A stretch of DNA of 42,527 bases from Clostridia bacterium (lineage in GTDB: Bacteria; Bacillota; Clostridia; Oscillospirales; CAG-272), in the NCBI GenBank assembly GCA_017531925.1, contig JAFXKD010000039.1, positions 1 to 42,527 of the forward strand, written 5' to 3'. The translations under genes were made by a program, and so were the position numbers. Shown here piece after piece: positions 22,765-31,456 of the stretch. Every line of letters starts with the position of its first letter. The first letter of the stretch is position 1. The notes under the pieces were generated by a model. The model was not told where the DNA came from, made no database searches, and saw only the letters and a list, made by a program, of their open reading frames with translations.

Positions 22765-24759
22765 TCATTCCTTTGGGTTAAGATACGCCGCAATAACCGC
22801 CGCGTCGATGGCGGAGACGGATGCACCGGAGCTGCCGTCCTCGATTATGGACGTTACCACTATTTTGGGATTATTCATCGGCGCGAAGGCGGTAAACCAG
22901 CAGTTCTGCGAGCCACCCACCTGCGCGGTACCGGATTTTCCGCACACAGTTTCGGTTATTCCGTATTTTCTGTACATATTCCAGGTCGCCGTGCCGGAGT
23001 TATCGACCATATTTTTCATACCCGTTTTTATAGTTCCGAGCGTAGAGCTTGAAATGCCCACGGAGCTCAGCACCTCGCTCTCCTGCCTGTAAACAAGCTC
23101 CTTAGAGAAGGTATGCACGGAGTGGAGAAGATGCGTTGCGTATCTCGTTCCGCCGTTTGCCACGGTGGATATGTAGGACGTAACCTGAAGGGGTGTATAT
23201 TGGTGTATGGACTGACCGATATATGAGGAAGCCTCCTCATAAGCCGTCCAGTTGCTTGAATTGTCGGGGCAGGCTATCTGTCCGAGCTTTTCATAAAGCT
23301 CAATACCCGTTGCCTGACCGAGTCCGAGCCCTTCGCAATACTTTTTCATAGTATCGATATCGAGGTGATCGTAGCCCGTATCTATAAAGAATGCGTTACA
23401 CGAGAACGTGAGCGCTTCTATTACGTTAAGATGGCTCGTATAGTAATTGTTATGGTTCTCGCACTTTATGTGCATTCCGTGCTTTATATATCCGTGACCG
23501 CAGTAAGCGGTTGAGGATGCGCTTATCGCACCCTCCTGAAGTCCCGCGAGAGCAACGGCTACCTTGAAGGTAGATCCGGGAGCATAGACCGCGCCTGTTG
23601 CTCTGTTGAGAAGGGGAAGGCTCTCATTTTCGAGCAGATCGTTATAATCCTCTGAAAAGGTGGTTAGATCGTACGTGGGGAAGGAGGCTATTGCAAGTAT
23701 CTCACCCGTTGAGGGATCAACCGCAACACTTGCGCCCTTGTCCTTATTGAAATCCTCCATATACTGCTTTAAAGCGTCCTCGGCGGCGATCTGAGTATCA
23801 AGATCGATGGTCAGCCACACGTCCTTACCCGCGATGGGCTCAACGGTGATCTCCTCCTTGATTATCTCTCCGCTCGCGTTTCTCGTTATGGTGCGAACGC
23901 CGTCCTTGCCGCGAAGGTATTCCTCAAACTGCGCTTCGCACCCGTCTATACCAACGGTATCGTTTATGCCGTAGCCGAGCGCCTTATAATAATCCCACGT
24001 TTCCGCGGTGATGGGTCCCACTCTGCCAAGAATGTGCGACGCATATCCCGGGTACATATACGTTCTGTGAACGCTTATCCTGTCGGATACACCGGGTATC
24101 GACTGCTCCTTTATGTAGGAGACGAAATCTATATCCACTCCGCTTGCTATCACGTAAGGCGTTACGGAGCTGAACTGCATCCTTATCATATCGTAGCGCA
24201 CGCGTATGAGCCTGTCTATGTCCTCGTCCGTATAAACGGGATCGCCGTTTTCGTCGAGCTTGTTGTATTTCCAACGCTTTACGAAATATTCCGTAAGCTC
24301 TTGTGCGCTCACTCCCTCCATATGGAGCTCTTTTAAAATTTTGTTAAGCGCGCGGTAGGTGGGAGTTCCCTCCGTTGTGGCGTCGGGGGAATAGGAATAA
24401 TTAGGATAATTTCCAACGAAGATAAAGAGGTCATCGACTCTATGCTCGTTGTTGTGAGTTTCGGTGAGGGCATCGAGGACCGCGAGTATCGTTTTGTTGA
24501 ATTCAACGAAATCGTCGGGCATATAGGTGTAGTCAAAAATTATATCGTAGGCGTAGGAGGTGGTAACGAGGACGTTTCCGTTCCTGTCGCAGATATTTCC
24601 GCGAAGCGCCTGGATGATCTGCGTTTCCGTGGTGTATTGACTTTCCGCGCGGAGCTGCTCGGTCTTTTCGATATCGAACTGCAGGCTCGCAAGTCTTGCG
24701 GCGAAGATGAGAAGAATGAGTGCAAAAAAGGAGATAAATACAGTATGTATATGCTTCAT
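22765..24759 (-). CDS. Penicillin-binding protein 2 (MrdA-type transpeptidase)
   Basis: A class B penicillin-binding protein of 664 residues that cross-links peptidoglycan stem peptides outside the membrane, usually with a SEDS glycosyltransferase in the elongasome. One N-terminal membrane helix (about 5-24), then the pedestal with RGNICDRNG (53-61), VGIDGCEAQFEEYLRG, and the transpeptidase domain with S396-T-F-K399, S453-C-N455 and K608-S-G-T. The MreD-like gene two steps upstream supports the elongation (MrdA) role over a division PBP. The region 80-200 is longer than usual. The ribosome site AAAGGAG is 12 bases from the ATG. The stop codon abuts repeat copy 7. Confidence 0.92.
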   Translation of the reverse strand: MKHIHTVFISFFALILLIFAARLASLQFDIEKTEQLRAESQYTTETQIIQALRGNICDRNGNVLVTTSYAYDIIFDYTYMPDDFVEFNKTILAVLDALTETHNNEHRVDDLFIFVGNYPNYSYSPDATTEGTPTYRALNKILKELHMEGVSAQELTEYFVKRWKYNKLDENGDPVYTDEDIDRLIRVRYDMIRMQFSSVTPYVIASGVDIDFVSYIKEQSIPGVSDRISVHRTYMYPGYASHILGRVGPITAETWDYYKALGYGINDTVGIDGCEAQFEEYLRGKDGVRTITRNASGEIIKEEITVEPIAGKDVWLTIDLDTQIAAEDALKQYMEDFNKDKGASVAVDPSTGEILAIASFPTYDLTTFSEDYNDLLENESLPLLNRATGAVYAPGSTFKVAVALAGLQEGAISASSTAYCGHGYIKHGMHIKCENHNNYYTSHLNVIEALTFSCNAFFIDTGYDHLDIDTMKKYCEGLGLGQATGIELYEKLGQIACPDNSSNWTAYEEASSYIGQSIHQYTPLQVTSYISTVANGGTRYATHLLHSVHTFSKELVYRQESEVLSSVGISSSTLGTIKTGMKNMVDNSGTATWNMYRKYGITETVCGKSGTAQVGGSQNCWFTAFAPMNNPKIVVTSIIEDGSSGASVSAIDAAVIAAYLNPKE

Positions 24760-24804
24760 ATTCGGTTTTATCTCCTTTCTTTGTATTTTTAAATAATTCC
24801 GAAC

Positions 24805-25842
24805 TTACACCGTAAAGGTGTTTACAGCCATCATAACTGCGCAGAGAACGATCAGAAGGATCGCTCCGGCGTTAAAGAACATAATATCCGCGCCCGCGCC
24901 CTTGGGGAAGCGGATCTCACCCTTGTTAAAGCGGATATTTCTAAGATTTTTAGTAAAATGATATACTCCAATGCCGACCATAGCGAGCATTATGAATTCG
25001 TAAGCCATAAGCAGAGCAAGGGGCAGAAGATTTGCGCTAATGTATTCTTCTGTGATCGTGCCCGCAAGAGAAAGCTCAAGGAATTCCTCGTAATCGAACA
25101 TTGTCATTATATAGGACGGGAAAACTCCGCAGAACAGATTTATGAATATATGGAGCAGGGTCGAATAGATGATCTTGCCGGTCCTTACGTAGATGAACGA
25201 GAATGCGATTCCGAGGAAGAATGCGTAAAAGAACTGATAAAGATTTCCGTGGAGCAGACCGAACACAAGGGACGGGATGAATATAGCGATCGCCTCTCCG
25301 TAGGGAGTGAGTCGGTCGATAAAGAGCTTTCTGCATATAAGCTCCTCAACTATCGGTCCTATTATGCCTATTATCAGTATGGAGAGGATAAGGCTCGTTT
25401 CACTCAGCACCGTTTCAACGGAGTTCTCGGGTGTGAAGCCGAGGATCGTCTCCATATATACCATTATCATTGATGAGATGTAGTTGCCGACGTACATCAC
25501 GAATATTCCGACCATAGCAAATTTCAAAAATTGCTTTACCGTGAGCTTGGATACGGCGGGAGCCTTGGCAGGTACTCCCTTCATTATGAGATAAAGGATG
25601 GGGAAAGCAATAAGATATTGCAGGGCGGAGCTTGCGATGATGGAGAAGTTTCCATTCTTGAGCAGCTCGGGAGAGAGCTTTTCAAGGACGGTGACAAGAG
25701 CAACGCTCAGCACATCCACTGTGAGAATATATACTGCAAAGGCGAGGCAAAGGCGGGAAAAGACTCCCTTGTGAGTCTTTCTTTCCTCGTCGCTCATTAT
25801 TATTTCTTCTTGCTTGGGTTCAAAATCGAAATCATTGTTCAT
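24805..25842 (-). CDS. CPBP-family intramembrane metalloprotease
   Basis: A 345-residue membrane protein with about eight hydrophobic segments and the CPBP (CaaX protease / bacteriocin-processing, ABI) motifs: EE at 166-167 followed by R171 (EELICRK), FGLLHGN with His198, and HIFIN with His231 and Asn235. These residues form the active site of Rce1-like glutamyl proteases. The N-terminus is acidic and cytosolic. Its ATG overlaps the end of mreD by 4 bp, so translation is coupled, and it sits 45 bp before the PBP2 gene. The substrate is unknown. Confidence 0.88.
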   Translation of the reverse strand: MNNDFDFEPKQEEIIMSDEERKTHKGVFSRLCLAFAVYILTVDVLSVALVTVLEKLSPELLKNGNFSIIASSALQYLIAFPILYLIMKGVPAKAPAVSKLTVKQFLKFAMVGIFVMYVGNYISSMIMVYMETILGFTPENSVETVLSETSLILSILIIGIIGPIVEELICRKLFIDRLTPYGEAIAIFIPSLVFGLLHGNLYQFFYAFFLGIAFSFIYVRTGKIIYSTLLHIFINLFCGVFPSYIMTMFDYEEFLELSLAGTITEEYISANLLPLALLMAYEFIMLAMVGIGVYHFTKNLRNIRFNKGEIRFPKGAGADIMFFNAGAILLIVLCAVMMAVNTFTV

Positions 25843-26390
25843 TTGCTTAAATTCTCCTTTCGAGAGGTGGATCTTTTGTTTATTGCCCTTGCTGTCGGGG
25901 CAAAAATAATATAGGAAACCGAGGTGAACACCAATGATGATATAAATTCGGGAATGACGGCACTTCCGAGCGATGCAAAAAGTCCGTATCCTCCGCCTAT
26001 GAATATGAGCGCGAGGTTATAAGCTGCCTTGAATGAAAATGTGATCACGGACAGCGCAAGGAAGGACGGATAATTCTTTCCAAAGAGCAGGCGCGATACT
26101 ACCGGAAGCACGCACGCGCAGAGAAAGGAAAATATCAGATAAAAGGGAAGGGTCGTCGTTCCGAGGGATACGTATATAACTCCCGAGATTATACCGCACA
26201 CCGCGCTCACTCTTTCGTCATCGAGCATAGCTATGACGAGAAGTGCGCCAAGCAGCAGATCCGGGGTGGCGCCGAGGATATTTATCTTTGAAAAAAAGGT
26301 GACCTGTGCAGTACCGATCAAAAAGAGCAGAGCACCGTATATAGCGCTCTTGTAGGCGACAGTTCTTGCGCTGACGTTTACCCTTGCCAT
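25839..26390 (-). CDS. mreD: Rod shape-determining protein MreD-like
   Basis: A 183-residue protein with five to six hydrophobic segments. ARTVAYKSAIYGALLFLIGTAQVTFFSKI opens it, LGATPDLLLGALLVIAM follows, and the rest has the hydrophobicity and length of MreD, a membrane part of the rod complex. MreD is poorly conserved, so the call also rests on the neighbouring PBP2 gene. mreB and mreC, usually just upstream, are absent here. I chose the ATG at 26390 because GGGGAGGTGAGG precedes it. Confidence 0.75.
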   Translation of the reverse strand: MARVNVSARTVAYKSAIYGALLFLIGTAQVTFFSKINILGATPDLLLGALLVIAMLDDERVSAVCGIISGVIYVSLGTTTLPFYLIFSFLCACVLPVVSRLLFGKNYPSFLALSVITFSFKAAYNLALIFIGGGYGLFASLGSAVIPEFISSLVFTSVSYIIFAPTARAINKRSTSRKENLSK

Positions 26391-26427
26391 ATCCTCACCT
26401 CCCCGTGACAATCGTATATCAGTTTAT

Positions 26428-26456
26428 ATTATACTATATAATCCTTAAAAAATCAA
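26428..26456 (-). promoter_or_regulatory. Promoter of the mreD - CPBP - PBP2 operon
   Basis: Minus-strand TTGATT (26456-26451), a 17-bp spacer and TATAAT (26433-26428), about 40 bp upstream of the mreD start. Confidence 0.8.
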
Positions 26457-26484
26457 TAAAATTTTGGGATTATTAAGAAAAATA

Positions 26485-26520
26485 AAAAAAGAAAAACCGA
26501 GCCTTGCGCTCGGTTTTACA
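26485..26520 (-). terminator. Terminator of the abrB-like gene
   Basis: AAAACCGAGC/GCTCGGTTTT around a short loop, followed on the minus strand by a long T-rich tail. Confidence 0.9.
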
Positions 26521-26532
26521 AAGGGGATATCC

Positions 26533-26775
26533 TCAAAGCTTGGAAAGCTTTGAAAGGCACGCCCTGCAAATGTTTTTGTCCTCAAAATTAACAAGCTCCT
26601 CAGCGGTATCGCAAAATACGCACGAGTTGCCAGGTTTTTTGAGAACGATCTGGTCTCCGTGAACGAAAATCTCGAGAGTGTCCTTGGTCTTGATACCGAA
26701 TGATTCGCGTATCTCCATTGGGATAACTATCCTGCCAAGCGCATCCACGGGTCTTGTGATGCCGGTTGATTTCAT
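26533..26775 (-). CDS. AbrB-family transcriptional regulator with C-terminal zinc knuckle
   Basis: An 80-residue DNA-binding protein. The N-terminal swapped-hairpin AbrB fold is complete: GITRPVDALGRIVIPMEIRESFGI, then DTLEIFVHGDQIVLKK. The C-terminus has C-x2-C (CVFC) and C-x2-C (CRAC), probably a zinc site, as in many Clostridia homologues. Proteins of this type act as transition-state regulators that bind AT-rich promoter DNA as multimers. It is divergent from rnj, and the shared 300-bp region between them is AT-rich, so self-regulation or control of rnj is possible but unproven. Confidence 0.93.
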   Translation of the reverse strand: MKSTGITRPVDALGRIVIPMEIRESFGIKTKDTLEIFVHGDQIVLKKPGNSCVFCDTAEELVNFEDKNICRACLSKLSKL

Positions 26776-26825
26776 AGGGTTTGCTCACTTTCTTTAAATT
26801 TTGCGCAGAATTATGCTGCACTCTA

Positions 26826-26855
26826 ATTATACAATACAAAGAGCGTGCTTGTCAA
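26826..26855 (-). promoter_or_regulatory. Promoter of the abrB-like gene
   Basis: Minus-strand TTGACA (26855-26850), an 18-bp spacer and TATAAT (26831-26826). Confidence 0.8.
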
Positions 26856-26958
26856 CGATTTTTTTAAAAAACGGCACATCTTGGCATTTTTTGTCAGTTT
26901 TGACGAAATTTGCGGTACGTTTTTGAGCGCGGCGACAAAAGGCGACTGTTTTGGACTA

Positions 26959-26987
26959 TTGACTTTTTATGCCCTTTGTTGTATAAT
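26959..26987 (+). promoter_or_regulatory. Promoter of rnj
   Basis: TTGACT (26959-26964), a 17-bp spacer and TATAAT (26982-26987). The start of transcription near 26994 gives a leader of about 190 bases. Confidence 0.85.
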
Positions 26988-26993
26988 TAAAAG

Positions 26994-27182
26994 GATGAAA
27001 TGCTCGCAACAACAAAACGGGGTGCTCTTTTTTGGAGGCGGTGGGTTCGTGTTAGTCCGCGATAAAGGGAGCGCAAAGCCCCCGTTTACATACTGATTTT
27101 TTAAAGCTCCACACGTGGTGTGGTCCTTTATCGCGCAAATTTTTAAGATAATAATACCCTTTGAAAGGAAGTGGATATACAG
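26994..27182 (+). promoter_or_regulatory. Structured 5' leader of rnj (candidate cis-regulatory RNA)
   Basis: The leader holds a perfect 11-bp long-range pairing CGCGATAAAGG (27058-27068) with CCTTTATCGCG (27125-27135). Inside it lie the hairpin CCACAC-gtg-GTGTGG (27109-27123) and a possible GGG/CCC hairpin near 27067-27083. The outer stem is followed by caaatttttaag, too weak for a clear terminator. An ATG at 26995, almost at the predicted transcription start, opens a 33-codon frame that ends at 27096 and runs through the 5' arm. I recognise no known riboswitch class. Confidence 0.6.
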
Positions 27183-29147
27183 TTGAAAAAGGAGAAAAAT
27201 ACGGCGGGAGCGGAGAAGATAAAGGCTCCCGTGCATCAGAGAAAGGGCAAGGCAAAAAAGCAGGCAACGGGCGAAAAGAGCCGTGAAAAGCTGCAGAGGA
27301 TACAGGATGAGGCTATGACCTCGCTTGAAAAAGCAACCAAGAAAAAGCCCGAAAAGGAGAAGTCAGCTCCTAAAAAAGAGAGTAAAAAAGACACTAAAAA
27401 AGTCGAAAAAAGTGCAAAAAATACGAAAAAACGCGAAAAAATGGCACTGAGTGGCACTATTCTCGCTATTGCGCGTGATGAAAACGCGAAGGTGAGAGTT
27501 ATCTCGCTTGGCGGACTCAACGAGATAGGAAAGAACATCACAGTTCTTGAGTGCGCGGACGATATAATAGTTATCGATTGCGGCTTTGCGTTTCCCGACG
27601 AGGAGATGCTCGGCGTTGACCTCGTGCTGCCGGATTTTTCGTATCTTCGCGAGAGGGCGGACAAGGTGCGCGCCATCGTCCTCACACACGGACACGAGGA
27701 TCACATAGGCGGCATACCCTATCTGCTCCGCGAGATAAACGCGCCCGTTTACGGTACACTTTTGACACTCGGCATTATAAAGAACAAGCTTCTTGAACAC
27801 AAGCTTCCCTTTGATGCTCAGCTCAGGGTCGTGAGCGCGGGGGATGTGGTAAAGATCGGCAGCAGCTTTGCGGTTGAATTTATACACGTAAATCACTCGA
27901 TAGCGGACGCGTGTGCGCTCTGCATCGACACGCCCGTGGGAAAGATCTTCCACACGGGAGACTTCAAGCTCGACCTCACGCCCATCGACGGCGAGGTTAT
28001 GGACATCACCCGCCTTGGCGAGCTTGGCAAGGAGGGGATCGAGCTTCTTCTCTGCGAATCTACTAATGCGGAGCGTCCCGGATACACTCCGAGTGAGAGA
28101 AAGGTGGGAAAATCGCTTGAATACATCTTCTCCACCCAGAAGGATAAGAGGATAGTTATAGCGACCTTCTCATCAAACGTGCATCGCGTTCAACAGATAA
28201 TCGATACGAGCGCGCGCCACGGCAGAAAAGTGGCTATCACGGGGCGCAGTATGTTAAATATCGTCGGCGCGGCTACGGAGCTTGGATATATGAGCTTCCC
28301 CGAAGGAGTGCTTATAGATATTTCGGAGATCAAGAGATACAGACCCGAGCAGATAACCATCATTACGACAGGCTCCCAGGGTGAGCCGATGAGCGCACTA
28401 TACCGCATGGCGTTTTCCGATCACCGCGACGTAACTCTTGGCAGAAGCGACGTGGTCATCCTTTCCTCAAGCCCCATTCCCGGCAACGAAAAGCTCGTAG
28501 GCAGGATCATAAACGAGCTTTCAAAGAACGGAGTTACGGTGCTTCACGATGCGCTCGTCAACGTTCACGTTTCCGGTCACGCGTGCCAGGAGGAGCTTAA
28601 GCTTATGCAGGCGCTTCTCAAGCCCAGATATTTTATGCCCATCCACGGAGAATACCGCCATCTTAACGCGAACCGTCAGCTCGCACTTGAGATGGGTATG
28701 GACGAGAGGGATATATTCATCTCGGATATAGGTAAGGTGCTGGAGCTTAGCGCGAAGGGCGCGAGGTTTACAGAGACCGTTCCTGCAGGCAAGGTGCTTG
28801 TTAACGGAAACAGCATAGGCGAGGTAGGAAATATCGTGCTTCGCGACCGCCGTCACCTCTCGCAGGACGGACTGATCGTAGTGGTGGCAAGTGTGGATCT
28901 TTATACAAAGCTGCTCATCTCCGGTCCGGATATCGTTTCGCGCGGCTTCGTTTACGTGCGTGAGGCTGAGAGCCTGATGGACGATATTCGCGAGGTGGCT
29001 CAGAATACTCTTGACGATTATCTCGATCGCGCGAGAACGGTTGACAGGGTCGCTCTCAAGACAAAGCTCAAGGACGATCTGGCAAAATATATCTTTGCAA
29101 AGACCAAGCGCAGACCCATGATACTGCCCATAATCATGAATGTATAA
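27183..29147 (+). CDS. rnj: Ribonuclease J
   Basis: A 654-residue metallo-beta-lactamase/beta-CASP ribonuclease that trims RNA 5' ends and cuts internally in mRNA decay and rRNA maturation. HGHEDHIGG (from about 169) holds the zinc ligands, SIADA, HTGDFKLD and the beta-CASP segments TGSQGEPMSAL and SSSPIPGNE follow, and HVSGHA with MPIHGEYRHL near the C-terminus completes the site. An extension of about 100 residues precedes the catalytic domain and is very rich in Lys, Glu and Ala, probably disordered. The start is uncertain: TTG at 27183 sits 9 bases after AGGAAGTG, while a GTG at 27171 lies inside that site. Only the first four residues differ. Confidence 0.95.
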   Translation: MKKEKNTAGAEKIKAPVHQRKGKAKKQATGEKSREKLQRIQDEAMTSLEKATKKKPEKEKSAPKKESKKDTKKVEKSAKNTKKREKMALSGTILAIARDENAKVRVISLGGLNEIGKNITVLECADDIIVIDCGFAFPDEEMLGVDLVLPDFSYLRERADKVRAIVLTHGHEDHIGGIPYLLREINAPVYGTLLTLGIIKNKLLEHKLPFDAQLRVVSAGDVVKIGSSFAVEFIHVNHSIADACALCIDTPVGKIFHTGDFKLDLTPIDGEVMDITRLGELGKEGIELLLCESTNAERPGYTPSERKVGKSLEYIFSTQKDKRIVIATFSSNVHRVQQIIDTSARHGRKVAITGRSMLNIVGAATELGYMSFPEGVLIDISEIKRYRPEQITIITTGSQGEPMSALYRMAFSDHRDVTLGRSDVVILSSSPIPGNEKLVGRIINELSKNGVTVLHDALVNVHVSGHACQEELKLMQALLKPRYFMPIHGEYRHLNANRQLALEMGMDERDIFISDIGKVLELSAKGARFTETVPAGKVLVNGNSIGEVGNIVLRDRRHLSQDGLIVVVASVDLYTKLLISGPDIVSRGFVYVREAESLMDDIREVAQNTLDDYLDRARTVDRVALKTKLKDDLAKYIFAKTKRRPMILPIIMNV

Positions 29148-29171
29148 TTAATTATGTAAAAACAACTACAA

Positions 29172-29225
29172 TTCACAGTTTGTTCATAATTAATTCACAA
29201 TGCAATAACAATATAAAGCTATAAT
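29172..29225 (+). promoter_or_regulatory. Promoter region with TTCACA repeats
   Basis: TATAAT (29220-29225) has TTCACA 20 bp upstream (29194-29199) and again at 29172-29177, 22 bp further. Between them lies TTTGTTCATAATTAA, close to TTTGTTAATAATTGA in front of the coiled-coil gene at 3417. No normal -35 is seen at 17 bp. Confidence 0.5.
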
Positions 29226-29261
29226 AACTCTATTAATGCCTAAAAAGGAGAGAAACAAAAA

Positions 29262-31397
29262 ATGGCACAGGTTAAACCCGTAAATAAAAAGAAAATGAGC
29301 GGACCAAGACTTGCGGCGCTTATCGTTACTATCGCGATATTGCTCGGTCTTGTAGTATCCCTCGTGGCAGGAAGCGGAATCCTCGTTCGCGCGCAGGAAG
29401 GTGCTTCCAGTGAAAACTTTGAAGTAAACGCATCTATGATGTCTTACTACACAAATGCATATTATCAGAACTGGTATTCACAGAATTATTACTACATCTA
29501 TCTTGGATACATCAGCTTCAATCCCAACAAGCCCCTTGACGAGCAGTACACGGATTCTTCCAAGACTCAGACCTACTACGATTATTTCATAGAGGCATCC
29601 AAGACGACGGTTGAGACCTATCTCAAGTACTGCGAGGCTGCTATGGCAGACAAAACCGAGGGCTTTGACTACGACAAGCTCGTGGACGATGCAGAGCAGT
29701 ACTCTAAGGATACCCTTAAGTCTCTTAAGGAAACCGCAAAAGCAAACAAGATGGACGTTGATACCTACATCCGTCAGTACTTCGGTCAGTACGTAAGCCA
29801 GAACGATCTTAAGAAAGCTCTCGTTATCGAGAAGATCGCTCCCGATTATTACACCGTTGTTTATGACAGATTCTTTGAGGCTATGGACGAGGACAGCAAG
29901 GTCGAGTTCTTTGAAGAGAACCTTTCCTCCTTCATCAGCGCAGAATATCTTGCATACACAGTAAGCAGCCTTAAGACAGTTACTTATCCCGTAGCCGAGG
30001 ATTACGTTGGTGGAGCGGAGAGCAAGGCTTACAAGGCAGCTATCCAGGGTAAGACACCCGCTCAGGTTCAGGCAGCAAAGATAATCCCCGAGGATTACGA
30101 GGGTGGCGAGGAGTCCGAGGCATATAAGAAGGCTCTTAAGACCGCTCAGGACAATCTTGCTTCCAACCTTGAGACACTTGAAAATGACAAGGCTCTTATA
30201 GAAAAGCTTGCTGCAGCAACAACTGCAGAGGAGTTCAAGCGCATCCTTCTTGACGCTAAGTTCGACGACAACTTTACAAGCGCATACAATTCCGCAGTAA
30301 GCAAGTTCAAGACAGAGGAAAAGCCCTCCGATGAAGACCTTAAGGCGTTCAAGGAGAGCGTAAAGCAGAAGATCATTGACGCGGTTATCGACGGTGAGAC
30401 CGACATCTATACAGATGAAGAGAAGGAGACCGCTGAGGATGCTTCCGCTTGGGAAAAGGCTACTAAGACTCTTCCCGCATCCGTAATCACAAAGCTCAAG
30501 ACCGTTGTTACAAACGCAACCAAGAACGGCTCTTATACTCTCAGCTCCGTTCTCGGACAGACACTCTTCGGTGGTGTTAAGGCTGAATTCGGTATCGAAT
30601 ACGAGGAGCACGAGGACAAAAACGGCACAAGCGCAGCTAAGGACTCTCACTGGATGGTTGACGGCCTTCAGATGAATATAGATAACATCAAGATCTCCGA
30701 GACAATTATCAAGGCAAGCATTGCTGAAAAGCAGACTGAGATAGACGAGGAGACCGATGCTGATAAGAAGGCAGAGCTTGAAAAGGAAAAGAAGACTCTT
30801 GAGGATTCCCTTAAAGAGCTTGCAGAGGATCTTGAGGAGGCTGAAACAAAGCTTGCCGAGGTTGAAAAGACCGGTTACTACTCTTACTCCGCATACTTTG
30901 TAGTAGAAGCTGCTCACAGAGATGAGACCGTCCTTCGTGACGTTGGACACATTCTCTTCAAGGTTGAGGAGGATCACAGCGATTCTCACACCCACGAGGA
31001 AGAGTACTACAAGACCTTCGAAGAGGCTGAGGCCGCTGCAAAGGCTCTCCTTGAGCAGATCAAGGGAACTGCTGTTAACGGCGCAGTTGAGAAGGAAGTA
31101 TTCGAGTCCTTCGGTGGCGATACACACGACTCCAACGTATTCTACGAGGATGTTAACAAGGGCGATATGGTCGAGGAATTCGAGGATTGGCTCTTTGCGG
31201 CAACCACTAAGGGTGAGGTTGGCGTTGTTAAGACCGAGTACGGCTATCACGTAATGTGGTACGGCGGCGAGACCGAGGCTGCTTGGCACAAGACAGCTCA
31301 CGAGGGCGCTACAAGCGAGGACCTCAGCGATTGGTTTGAGGATCTCGACTACGAGGTAACCTTCAACGATTCTATCTTTGATAAGATCTTTGGTTAA
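29262..31397 (+). CDS. PrsA/SurA-like peptidyl-prolyl isomerase, membrane-anchored
   Basis: A 711-residue protein: a cytosolic Lys-rich start, one membrane helix (about 18-40) and a large outside part. The first 200 residues are Tyr-rich and helical like SurA_N/PrsA chaperone domains. The parvulin isomerase domain lies near 557-668: DVGHILFKVEE, a His/Glu-rich insertion (about 570-580), the FGGDTHDSNVFYEDVNKGDM segment, and KTEYGYHVMWYGG at its end. A coiled coil (about 495-540) precedes it. The middle has a duplicated motif, EDY-x-GG-x-ES-x-AYK, twice about 35 residues apart. It is much longer than usual PrsA (about 300). It probably helps fold secreted proteins at the membrane surface. Codon use is biased as in strongly expressed genes. 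Confidence 0.85.
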   Translation: MAQVKPVNKKKMSGPRLAALIVTIAILLGLVVSLVAGSGILVRAQEGASSENFEVNASMMSYYTNAYYQNWYSQNYYYIYLGYISFNPNKPLDEQYTDSSKTQTYYDYFIEASKTTVETYLKYCEAAMADKTEGFDYDKLVDDAEQYSKDTLKSLKETAKANKMDVDTYIRQYFGQYVSQNDLKKALVIEKIAPDYYTVVYDRFFEAMDEDSKVEFFEENLSSFISAEYLAYTVSSLKTVTYPVAEDYVGGAESKAYKAAIQGKTPAQVQAAKIIPEDYEGGEESEAYKKALKTAQDNLASNLETLENDKALIEKLAAATTAEEFKRILLDAKFDDNFTSAYNSAVSKFKTEEKPSDEDLKAFKESVKQKIIDAVIDGETDIYTDEEKETAEDASAWEKATKTLPASVITKLKTVVTNATKNGSYTLSSVLGQTLFGGVKAEFGIEYEEHEDKNGTSAAKDSHWMVDGLQMNIDNIKISETIIKASIAEKQTEIDEETDADKKAELEKEKKTLEDSLKELAEDLEEAETKLAEVEKTGYYSYSAYFVVEAAHRDETVLRDVGHILFKVEEDHSDSHTHEEEYYKTFEEAEAAAKALLEQIKGTAVNGAVEKEVFESFGGDTHDSNVFYEDVNKGDMVEEFEDWLFAATTKGEVGVVKTEYGYHVMWYGGETEAAWHKTAHEGATSEDLSDWFEDLDYEVTFNDSIFDKIFG

Positions 31398-31408
31398 TCA
31401 AAAATAAT

Positions 31409-31436
31409 AAATGGCACGGCTTTGCCGTGCCATTTT
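31409..31436 (+). terminator. Terminator of the foldase gene
   Basis: AAATGGCACGGC-ttt-GCCGTGCCATTTT, a 12-bp stem with a short T run. Confidence 0.9.
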
Positions 31437-31456
31437 GTGAAAATTAAGGGATTATT

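Noticed and set aside
26845..27096. An 83-codon frame upstream of rnj
   Set aside because: The rnj promoter lies within it, so the full frame cannot be transcribed from that promoter. Only its last 33 codons could be, and those are discussed with the leader.
29478..31301. A 607-codon open frame on the minus strand opposite the foldase gene
   Set aside because: Same cause: biased codons on the plus strand. No ribosome site, no motif, and unrealistic Leu/Val/Ser/Cys composition.
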